Shown: piece after piece, positions 15,484 to 22,867 of the stretch
Layout: each line of letters opens with the position of its first letter
Position numbering within the stretch: the first letter of the stretch is position 1
Source of the DNA: Sphingobacteriales bacterium
Lineage (GTDB): Bacteria > Bacteroidota > Bacteroidia > Sphingobacteriales > Sphingobacteriaceae
Length of the DNA: 64,000 bases
NCBI GenBank assembly: GCA_025353765.1
Contig: JANXOD010000008.1
Location: forward strand, 62,001-126,000
Reading direction: 5' to 3'
Program-made: the position numbers and the translations under genes
The notes under the pieces: generated by a model
Told to the model about the DNA's origin: nothing
The model's input: only the letters and a program-made list of their open reading frames with translations
The model's database searches: none

Positions 15484-16089
15484 ATGAAAAATATAATCGT
15501 TGGCTTTGCAATAGCAGCCACAACTTTAGCAGCCTGCAATAGCAGCAATAACAAAACCATAGATGCAAAACAAAGTGATGTTACTCATGATACATCAATG
15601 GCAACAAATAATACAGTTGGTACACAAGCTACAGCAGCAGCAACTAGTACTGCATTTCCTGCCAAAGAAATAATTGCGGGATACCTTCAATTAAAAAATT
15701 CTTTGGCAAAAGACAATGGCAAAGATGCAGCCACCGCAGGTAATACGATAGTAGCAATTTTAGAGAAAGTAAATAAAGCATCTCTGTCTGCCAACCAAAT
15801 GAAAACCTATGCAGATTTGCAAGATGACATAAAAGAACATGCAGAACACATAGGGGCAAATGCAGATAAGATAGAACACCAGCGGGAACATTTTGAAATG
15901 CTAAGCAAAGACATGGCAGACCTTATAAAAACCTTTGGTAATGGCGGGCAAACTTTGTACAAAGATTTTTGCCCAATGGTAGGTGATGGCAAAGGTGCAA
16001 TATGGATCAGCGAAGTAAAGGAAATTAAAAATCCTTATTTGGGTAGCAAAATGCCTGATTGCGGTACTGTAAAAGAAACAATGAAATAG
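15484..16089 (+). CDS. DUF3347 lipoprotein
   Basis: A 201-residue paralogue of the preceding gene with a lipoprotein signal (TTLAACNSS, Cys near residue 18), then a Thr/Ala-rich linker to about residue 58 and the DUF3347 domain. Motifs GYLQLKNSLAKDNG, DFCPMVGDGKGAIWISE and KNPYLGSKMPDCGTV repeat the first copy, including the CPM and CG ligands. Membrane-tethered and soluble copies side by side suggest a relay or two-level buffering of periplasmic metal. Confidence 0.82.
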   Translation: MKNIIVGFAIAATTLAACNSSNNKTIDAKQSDVTHDTSMATNNTVGTQATAAATSTAFPAKEIIAGYLQLKNSLAKDNGKDAATAGNTIVAILEKVNKASLSANQMKTYADLQDDIKEHAEHIGANADKIEHQREHFEMLSKDMADLIKTFGNGGQTLYKDFCPMVGDGKGAIWISEVKEIKNPYLGSKMPDCGTVKETMK

Positions 16090-16091
16090 GC

Positions 16092-16556
16092 ATGAACCGG
16101 ACTAAGAAAATATTATTGGTTTTGCTGTTTGTTTTCATTGCAATTCAATTTATACAACCTGCTCACAATAAAAGTGGGCAGCTGTTACCAACAGAATTTG
16201 CAAAGGTTTATTCAGTGCCAAATAATGTACTATCCATTTTACAAAGCGCATGTTATGATTGCCATAGCAATAATACAAGATACCCGTGGTATTCAAATAT
16301 TCAACCAATGGCATGGATGATGGCAAGGCATATAAAGAACGGTAAAGACAAATTGAATTTTAGTGAGTTTGGCAGTTATTCAGTGCGTAGGCAAATGAGC
16401 AAGTTGAAGGGTATTGCAAATCAAATTAAAGATGACGAAATGCCTTTATCTTCTTACAAAATAATGCACAAAAATGCAAGGCTATCGAAGACTGATAAAC
16501 TTTTAATAATAGATTGGATGCAAAAAACAGCAGATGGGCTTGCATCAGGAAATTAA
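16092..16556 (+). CDS. Haem-binding domain (CxxCH) protein
   Basis: A 154-residue protein that starts best at ATG 16092, two bases after the previous stop; an earlier in-frame start would overlap it. One N-terminal membrane helix (LLVLLFVFIAIQFI) anchors a periplasmic domain with a c-type haem motif, ACYDCHSNNTRYPWYSNIQP (CxxCH near residues 54-58). A Met in PMAWMM and DDEMPL could be the sixth ligand. This is the 'haem_bd' family common in Bacteroidota. Placed among copper genes it may serve redox chemistry linked to the multicopper oxidase. Confidence 0.82.
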   Translation: MNRTKKILLVLLFVFIAIQFIQPAHNKSGQLLPTEFAKVYSVPNNVLSILQSACYDCHSNNTRYPWYSNIQPMAWMMARHIKNGKDKLNFSEFGSYSVRRQMSKLKGIANQIKDDEMPLSSYKIMHKNARLSKTDKLLIIDWMQKTADGLASGN

Positions 16557-16562
16557 AAATCA

Positions 16563-16637
16563 ATGCGTAAAATAAAACAAATATTACAAAGCATTTTTAA
16601 AGCAATCTTTATTCGCAAAAAGGATTGTTGCAAATAA
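16563..16637 (+). CDS. Micro-ORF ending in Cys-Cys-Lys
   Basis: A 24-codon frame starts 6 bases after the haem protein stop and ends 10 bases before the CPH ATPase start, so it fills the gap in operon fashion. The peptide is basic and amphipathic (QILQSIFKAIFIRKK) with a terminal DCCK. It could be a small Cu(I)-binding peptide or a leader. Coding is suggested only by position and the vicinal cysteines. Confidence 0.35.
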   Translation: MRKIKQILQSIFKAIFIRKKDCCK

Positions 16638-16647
16638 AATTATTTAT

Positions 16648-18687
16648 ATGGAACATCAACATACAGTAAATAAAGAAAACCATGCAGCACATGATATGAG
16701 CAATATGCAGCATGGGACAAACCCTTCAATGGGTATGGCAGGGCATAATCATCATGCCATGATGATTGCCGATTTTAAAAAGCGGTTTTATGTAGTGCTT
16801 ATGCTTACCATTCCAATTATGTTGCTATCTACCATGATACAACATTTCATGAAAGTTAATTGGCAATTTGCAAGTTCGCAATACATCCTATTTGCACTGT
16901 CAACCGTTGTATTTTTTTATGGCGGATGGCCATTTTTGAAGGGGTTGGTAGATGAAGTAAAAGCAAAGAACCCCGGGATGATGTTTTTGATTGGCTTTGC
17001 CATAACCGTTGCATACATCTATAGTGTGGCAATAGTTTTTGGTTTGCAGGGTATGGATTTCTTTTGGGAACTGACCACCCTTATTCTCATCATGCTTTTG
17101 GGGCATTGGATAGAAATGAAATCTGTTGCCGGGGCATCAAAAGAATTGGAATTGCTAGTGCAGTTAATGCCAGCCGATGCACACATGGTAATGCCAAACA
17201 TGGTACATGATGTAAAAACCGATACCCTAAAAGAAAATGATATTATCCTTGTAAAGCCAGGCGAAAAAGTGGCGGCAGACGGTATAATACTAGAAGGCGA
17301 AAGCTACCTCAATGAAAGTATGCTTACAGGCGAATCAAAGCCAGTACAAAAATTAAAAGGCGATAAAGTAATTGCAGGTGCAATCAACGGTAATGGTTCT
17401 ATAAAAGTTACCGTTTCCCATGCTGCAAAAGATTCTTATTTATCACAGGTCATAAAGTTGGTAGATGATGCACAGAAATCAAAATCCAAAACACAGTTGT
17501 TAGCAGATAAAGCAGCAAGATGGCTAACCATTATTGCACTGGTTTCAGGCATAGCTACATTTCTATATTGGTATCTCACAGGGCAATCATTAGCCTTTGC
17601 AATGGAAAGAATGGTAACCGTAATTGTTATTTGTTGCCCTCACGCTTTGGGTTTAGCAGTTCCTTTGGTAGTTGCAAAATCAACAGCCATATCAGCTAAA
17701 AATGGTTTGCTAATTAAGAACCGGACAGCATTTGAAAATGCAAGAAAAATAACAACCATTGTTTTTGATAAAACAGGAACATTGACCGTAGGGAAGTTTG
17801 AAGTATCAAAAATTGTATCACTGCAAAAAGAGTTAAATGAAAATGAAATTATTCGCCTTGCATCAGCACTAGAACAAAAATCAGAACATCCAATTGCAAC
17901 AGGCATTCTGCAAAAAGTGAAAGACTTAGTTATCACTATTCCGGCAACAGAAAATTTTAATGCTATCACAGGCAAAGGTGTTGAAGCCACAGTAGAAGGC
18001 AAAAAAGTATTGGTGGTTAGTCCGGGATATTTAAAAGAAAATAATTTAGCTATTCCCGAAGGCTTTACCGCCAATGATACAGAGACAGTCGTATTTGTAA
18101 TTATCAATAATCAATTAGCAGGATACATTGCTTTGTCGGATGAAATAAGACCTGAATCAGCAGAAGCAATCAAGACCTTAAAAGAAAACAATATCAAATC
18201 CATATTGCTTACAGGCGATAATAGCAAAGTAGCAAAAAGCGTAAGTGAAACATTGGGGATGGATAGTTTTATTGCCGAAGTATTACCACATCAAAAATTA
18301 GAAAAAATAAAAGAATTGCAAAGCAAAGGAGAGTTTGTAGCCATGACAGGAGACGGTGTAAATGATGCACCAGCTTTGGCAATAGCAGATGTTGGTATTG
18401 CTGTTGGTAGTGGTAGTAATATTGCTGCAGAAACAGCCGGGATTGTTTTAGTAAACAGCAATCCAAAAGATATTGTAAGTCTCATTTTATTTGGCAAAGC
18501 CACTTACCGTAAAATGATACAGAATTTAGTTTGGGCAACAGGTTATAATGTAATTGCCTTGCCATTAGCCGCAGGTATTTTGTACAAGCAGGGTATTTTA
18601 TTAAGCCCAGCAGCAGGTGCAGTCTTAATGACGGTAAGCACAATTGTTGTTGCTATCAATGCAAGTTTTTTAAAAGTAAAAAAATAA
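16648..18687 (+). CDS. P1B-type copper ATPase with CPH motif (CopB-like)
   Basis: A 679-residue copper exporter in the inner membrane. The first 45 residues are rich in His and Met (HDMSNMQHG, MAGHNHHAMM) and replace the HMA domains of CopA. Next come the actuator TGES, the membrane metal site CCPHALGLAVPLV (C330-P331-H332), DKTGTLTVG with phosphorylated D374, HP in SEHPIATGIL, and MTGDGVNDAPALAIADVGIAVG. CPH defines the P1B-3 group, for which Cu(II) or Cu(I) transport is described. The 3' end abuts a 24-base tandem repeat. Confidence 0.92.
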   Translation: MEHQHTVNKENHAAHDMSNMQHGTNPSMGMAGHNHHAMMIADFKKRFYVVLMLTIPIMLLSTMIQHFMKVNWQFASSQYILFALSTVVFFYGGWPFLKGLVDEVKAKNPGMMFLIGFAITVAYIYSVAIVFGLQGMDFFWELTTLILIMLLGHWIEMKSVAGASKELELLVQLMPADAHMVMPNMVHDVKTDTLKENDIILVKPGEKVAADGIILEGESYLNESMLTGESKPVQKLKGDKVIAGAINGNGSIKVTVSHAAKDSYLSQVIKLVDDAQKSKSKTQLLADKAARWLTIIALVSGIATFLYWYLTGQSLAFAMERMVTVIVICCPHALGLAVPLVVAKSTAISAKNGLLIKNRTAFENARKITTIVFDKTGTLTVGKFEVSKIVSLQKELNENEIIRLASALEQKSEHPIATGILQKVKDLVITIPATENFNAITGKGVEATVEGKKVLVVSPGYLKENNLAIPEGFTANDTETVVFVIINNQLAGYIALSDEIRPESAEAIKTLKENNIKSILLTGDNSKVAKSVSETLGMDSFIAEVLPHQKLEKIKELQSKGEFVAMTGDGVNDAPALAIADVGIAVGSGSNIAAETAGIVLVNSNPKDIVSLILFGKATYRKMIQNLVWATGYNVIALPLAAGILYKQGILLSPAAGAVLMTVSTIVVAINASFLKVKK

Positions 18688-18695
18688 AAGTAAAT

Positions 18696-18767
18696 CGGGC
18701 AACAGCGAAACTGAAGAACCGGTCAACAGCGGTACTGAAGAGCCGGGCAACAGCGGTACTGAAGAAA
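18696..18767 (+). repeat. Three tandem copies of a 24-base unit
   Basis: Units at 18696-18719, 18720-18743 and 18744-18767 follow the ATPase stop after 8 bases; copies 2 and 3 differ at only 2-3 positions. The unit length is a multiple of three, and two of the three plus frames stay open across all copies: one gives an acidic repeat (NSGTEEPG), the other a basic one (RATAVLKS). A run of seven A lies at 18678-18684, just before the ATPase stop, so a slip or indel there would join the repeat to the ATPase. Confidence 0.75.
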
Positions 18768-18782
18768 TAGAATATAATTATT

Positions 18783-19220
18783 ATGAAAGTTCAAAAATTG
18801 TTTTTAGCAGAAATAGCTTCTTTCTTAGTCTTATTTTTAATGGTCATTTCGTTTAACGTCAATGCACAAACCCACAAGCATTCATCTAAAATGAAACATT
18901 CTACAATGATGAAAGATTGTTGTATGATGAAAGATGGCAAAATGATGATGATGAAAGACGGCAAAACGATGCCCATGGAAAAAGACATGGTTATGAAAAA
19001 TGGCACTACATGCATGACCAATGGTGAATGCAAAATGAAAGATGGTAAAAAAATGATGATGAAAGACGGGGATTGTATGGACATGAGCGGAAAAATGTGT
19101 ACCGACAAAATGAAAAACATGTCGGCAACTATGTATAGTTGTCCCATGCATCCGGAAGTTACAAGTGCTAAGCCAGGCAAATGCTCGAAATGTAGTATGG
19201 CAATGGTAAAAAAATCATGA
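18783..19220 (+). CDS. Met/Lys-rich exported protein with heavy-metal-binding domain
   Basis: A 145-residue secreted protein. A signal peptide (to about NVNAQ, residue 29) is followed by repeats of MKDGKMMM type that carry many Met plus scattered Cys (residues 35-105). The C terminus has the short heavy-metal-binding domain YSCPMHPEV...KPGKCSKCSMAMVK. The Met clusters suit Cu(I) binding in the periplasm. It resembles the N-terminal modules of the neighbouring oxidase and may feed it. Composition is strongly biased, so similarity searches will give many weak hits. Confidence 0.78.
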   Translation: MKVQKLFLAEIASFLVLFLMVISFNVNAQTHKHSSKMKHSTMMKDCCMMKDGKMMMMKDGKTMPMEKDMVMKNGTTCMTNGECKMKDGKKMMMKDGDCMDMSGKMCTDKMKNMSATMYSCPMHPEVTSAKPGKCSKCSMAMVKKS

Positions 19221-19230
19221 GGATAAAATC

Positions 19231-19335
19231 ATGAACAAAAAATTAATCATTGTTTTTACTATTAAAGATTGGTTTTTCAAAGGAATTATCATCAATTTAT
19301 TTTTATTGGTGGTAATTTCTTTTTTCAAAAAATAA
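19231..19335 (+). CDS. Possible 34-residue membrane peptide
   Basis: A short frame starts 10 bases after the Met-rich gene and 55 bases before the oxidase. It encodes one hydrophobic helix (GIIINLFLLVVISFF) with basic ends (MNKK and FKK), the profile of a small membrane peptide. There is no further support for translation, so treat it as a candidate. Confidence 0.3.
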   Translation: MNKKLIIVFTIKDWFFKGIIINLFLLVVISFFKK

Positions 19336-19390
19336 GAAAAAATACATTCTGATTCTATGAATTTAGAATAGAAGTTACAAATATTCAAAA

Positions 19391-22126
19391 ATGAAAAAAA
19401 TAACATTAATACTATTCATCCTTACCATCTATTCCTTTGCACAAGCACAGAACATGAAAGGTATGGATATGGATAAAAAAGAAATAAAGCAACAGCAGGT
19501 AACTTACACTTGTCTAATGCACCCAGAAATACATGCCACCAAACCAGGTAACTGCCCAAAATGTGGTATGAAGCTTATAAAAGAGAAGCCTAAAGCGGTG
19601 CCAAAATCTACAGCTAAAAAGCCAGCTAAAGTCCAGATATCTAAAGATACTTCAAAACCAAAATTGATGGATATAGGCAAAAAAGACACTTTGGAAATGG
19701 GCAATATGGAAATGATCCCAAATAACAGTCAATCGGAACCTGCAACTTATACCTGTGTCATGCATCCTGAAATTCATTCTATCAAGCCAGGGAACTGTCC
19801 AAAGTGCGGCATGAAACTGATAAAGGAAATACCAAAGCAAGTAAAGCAAGAACCTATGCAAAAGCATGATGAAATGTCCAAAGCAAACTTAGGAACTATA
19901 AAAACCATTGTAAACAACACCCCGCCAAGAACTGTTCGTTACGACTTATATATAGCTGATACAACAGTAACTTTCGGTAAAAAATCAAAAAAAGCCATTG
20001 CAGTAAACGGTCAAATACCAATGCCCACACTCACCTTTACCGAAGGCGATACTGCAGAGATCTATGTACACAATAATTTGAATGAAGAAACCTCACTGCA
20101 CTGGCACGGTTTATTTTTACCAAATAGTATGGACGGAGTGCCATTCCTTACACAGATGCCAATAAAACCACATACTACTTACTTATATAAATTCCCTATT
20201 ATACAGCAGGGCACGCATTGGTACCATAGCCATACCGAATTACAAGAACAAATAGGCATGTATGGTGTTATGGTTTTAAATAAGAGAAGAGAGTTAGCCA
20301 TACCAACCATACCTATTGTATTAAGTGAGTGGATTGATATGAAACCTGAAGAAGTACACCGTAACTTGCACAATGCGACAGATTGGTTTGCCATAAAAAA
20401 AGGCACAACACAAAGTTATTCTGAAGCCATTAAAAGCGGTAACCTTAAAACCAAACTTAGCAACGAATGGAAGCGGATGAATGCAATGGATGTAAGTGAT
20501 GTAGCTTATGATAAGTTTTTAATTAATGGTAAAAATGTAACTCAGCTATCTCAATATAAAGCTGGTAATAAAGTTAGGTTACGCATAGCTAATGGAGGAG
20601 CCTCCTCTTACTTTTGGCTTACCTATTCTGGTGGAAAAATTACAGTAGTAGCTAATGATGGCAATGATGTAGAACCCGTGGAAGTGGACAGATTAATTAT
20701 TGCTGTATCCGAAACGTATGATGTTATTATAACTATCCCCAATAATAAGCAATACGAATTTTTAGTTACACCGGAAGATCGCACCAAATCGGCTTCTTTA
20801 TGGTTGGGTAGTGGAGAGAAAGTAGCAGCAAAACAATTACCTAAACTAAAATATTTTGCAGGAATGCAAATGATGAATAAAATGATGGCAATGGATGGAA
20901 ATTTGAAACCGATGGAAGGTATGGAAATGAGCAACCAAATTATGGATATGAACACTGTCATGTATCCGGAAATTACAGGCGAAGAAAAACCTAAAAAAGC
21001 CATGACAAAAGAGGACGTGCAGGAGCATTCAACCCATAATATGCAAATGCCAAATAATAATAGCATGCAGGGCATGAACATGGAAAGCAACTCCTCCGAT
21101 ATTGTTACGTTGAATTACACCATGTTGCGTGCCACTGAAAAAACCACTTTGCCAGAAGCTCCCATAAAAGAGTTGCACTTTGAATTAACAGGCAACATGA
21201 ACCGCTATGTATGGAGCCTGGATAATAAAGTAGTTTCAGAAGCAGATAAAATTTTAATAAAAAAGGGTGAAAATGTAAGGATTGTTTTGTACAACAATTC
21301 AATGATGCGTCACCCTATGCACTTGCATGGACATGATTTCAGGGTAATCAACGGTCAAGGGGATTATGCCCCTTTAAAAAATGTGTTAGATATTATGCCA
21401 ATGGAAAGGGATACCATAGAATTTGCTGCTACAGAAAGTGGTGACTGGTTTTTTCATTGCCACATTTTATATCATATGATGAGTGGAATGGGTAGGGTAT
21501 TTAGTTATGAAAACTCACCAGCTAATCCTGAAATACCAAATCCCATATTGGCACAGCGCAAATTATTTGCTGATGACAGGATGCCACATTTTATGGCAAA
21601 AATTGGCTTAGAAAGCAATGGTAGTGATGGTGAAGCCATGTTTTCAAATACTCGTTGGAAAGCAAGCACTTTATGGCATTTGGGCTACCACGATATGCAT
21701 GGCTACGAAAGTGAAACGGTGATTGGAAGATACTTGGACAAAATGCAATGGTTGTATCCTTATGTAGGGTTCGATTATCATTACAAAGTAGAAGGCGGAC
21801 CCAAAAACGTATTTGGGAATGAAGAAAAAAATTGGTTTGGACAAATAAGTAACAAAAATAATCGCCATACTGTAGTAGCAGGTATTGCATACACTTTACC
21901 AACTTTAACAATTGCCGATTTAAGAATTGATGGCAATGGAAAACTTCGTTTCCAATTATCAAGAGAGGATATATCCATTACCCCACGCCTTCGTTTTGCT
22001 TGGATGATAAATACTGATAAAGAATACATGGCAGGGTTCAGATACATTGCTACAAAATATCTTTCTTTATCAACGCATTATGATAGTGACATGGGGTTGG
22101 GAGCAGGAATTACTATCACTTATTAA
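19391..22126 (+). CDS. Multicopper oxidase fused to metal-binding and CopB-like barrel domains
   Basis: A 911-residue exported protein with three parts. After a signal peptide (ending FAQAQN) come two heavy-metal-binding modules (TCLMHPEI...NCPKCGMKL near residues 36-66 and TCVMHPEI...NCPKCGMKL near 119-149). A CopA/PcoA-type multicopper oxidase follows, with copper sites HWHG (237-240), HWYHSH (near 276-281), HPMHLHGHDF (641-650) and HCHILYHMMSGM (689-700), and a Met-rich insert around 495-570 (MMNKMMAMDG). The last 190 residues resemble the CopB/PcoB outer membrane protein. It probably oxidises Cu(I) at the cell surface. CopA and CopB are usually separate genes. Confidence 0.88.
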   Translation: MKKITLILFILTIYSFAQAQNMKGMDMDKKEIKQQQVTYTCLMHPEIHATKPGNCPKCGMKLIKEKPKAVPKSTAKKPAKVQISKDTSKPKLMDIGKKDTLEMGNMEMIPNNSQSEPATYTCVMHPEIHSIKPGNCPKCGMKLIKEIPKQVKQEPMQKHDEMSKANLGTIKTIVNNTPPRTVRYDLYIADTTVTFGKKSKKAIAVNGQIPMPTLTFTEGDTAEIYVHNNLNEETSLHWHGLFLPNSMDGVPFLTQMPIKPHTTYLYKFPIIQQGTHWYHSHTELQEQIGMYGVMVLNKRRELAIPTIPIVLSEWIDMKPEEVHRNLHNATDWFAIKKGTTQSYSEAIKSGNLKTKLSNEWKRMNAMDVSDVAYDKFLINGKNVTQLSQYKAGNKVRLRIANGGASSYFWLTYSGGKITVVANDGNDVEPVEVDRLIIAVSETYDVIITIPNNKQYEFLVTPEDRTKSASLWLGSGEKVAAKQLPKLKYFAGMQMMNKMMAMDGNLKPMEGMEMSNQIMDMNTVMYPEITGEEKPKKAMTKEDVQEHSTHNMQMPNNNSMQGMNMESNSSDIVTLNYTMLRATEKTTLPEAPIKELHFELTGNMNRYVWSLDNKVVSEADKILIKKGENVRIVLYNNSMMRHPMHLHGHDFRVINGQGDYAPLKNVLDIMPMERDTIEFAATESGDWFFHCHILYHMMSGMGRVFSYENSPANPEIPNPILAQRKLFADDRMPHFMAKIGLESNGSDGEAMFSNTRWKASTLWHLGYHDMHGYESETVIGRYLDKMQWLYPYVGFDYHYKVEGGPKNVFGNEEKNWFGQISNKNNRHTVVAGIAYTLPTLTIADLRIDGNGKLRFQLSREDISITPRLRFAWMINTDKEYMAGFRYIATKYLSLSTHYDSDMGLGAGITITY

Positions 22127-22151
22127 TTTAATTATTTCAATGGTATAGTAA

Positions 22152-22170
22152 AACCATATTAATAATGGTT
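22152..22170. promoter_or_regulatory. Inverted repeat AACCAT-N7-ATGGTT, candidate operator
   Basis: A 19-base palindrome with an all-A/T spacer stands 112 bases before the GNAT gene. The same design, with the same 7-base spacing, occurs at 25094-25112 ahead of the orphan gene. Shared operators suggest a common regulator, most simply the LuxR-type output of the kinase encoded between them. Confidence 0.5.
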
Positions 22171-22281
22171 ATAAGATATTGTATTGACTTTGCTGCTAGG
22201 GATTATTACTTTATGAAAAACTGTAATTGTGAATATGTGGCATGGAATTTTAATTATCAATTATAACTAATTAATTAACTC

Positions 22282-22863
22282 ATGAAAAATGCCGAGTATA
22301 ACGACAAAAGCTTAATAGTAAATATACTTACTAAATCATTTGACACTAACCAAAGCGTTAATTACATAGTAAAGCAAGATCAAAAAAGAGAAGAGCGTAT
22401 CAGAGCGCTTATTGATTATTCCTTTGAAATTTGTCATTTATTCGGAAATGTATTTTTATCTAATGATAAAGAAGCATGTGCATTAGTATTATATCCTGAT
22501 AAAAAGAAAACAACGTTCAAATCAATATTATTGGATGTAAAATTGATTCTTAATTGTGTCGGCTTAAAAAATATTAAAAAAGTTCTTGCCAGAGAATCTG
22601 CAATAAAAAAGTTGCAACCAAAGGAATTAATGTCTTACTTATGGTTTATAGGTGTTAATCCAGAATCTCAAAATACTGGACTCGGAAGCATATTTATTAA
22701 TGAAATTATTAAAGATAGTGACCTGAAAAAGAGGCCTATTTATTTGGAAACATCAACACTGAAAAATCTACCATGGTACAAGAAATTTGGATTTCAGATA
22801 TACAATGAACTTGATTTAAATTATAAATTATTTTTTCTAAAGAGGGAACTCAATAAACAATAA
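22282..22863 (+). CDS. GNAT family N-acetyltransferase
   Basis: A 193-residue enzyme expected to move an acetyl group from acetyl-CoA to an amine of unknown substrate. The acetyl-CoA motif A region reads LWFIGVNPESQNTGLGSIFINEI near residues 128-150, with the usual strand, Q/R-x-x-G-x-G/A loop (QNTGLGS) and helix; motif B follows with PIYLETSTLKNLPWYKKFGFQIY. It lies 4 bases before the hybrid kinase gene, so the two form one operon. Its role in signalling or resistance is unknown. Confidence 0.8.
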   Translation: MKNAEYNDKSLIVNILTKSFDTNQSVNYIVKQDQKREERIRALIDYSFEICHLFGNVFLSNDKEACALVLYPDKKKTTFKSILLDVKLILNCVGLKNIKKVLARESAIKKLQPKELMSYLWFIGVNPESQNTGLGSIFINEIIKDSDLKKRPIYLETSTLKNLPWYKKFGFQIYNELDLNYKLFFLKRELNKQ

Positions 22864-22867
22864 TGCA

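Noticed and set aside
18791-19151. Two long antisense frames opposite the Met-rich gene
   Set aside because: Opposite-strand frames of repetitive Met/Lys codons stay open by composition alone; the plus-strand gene has signal peptide and metal motifs.
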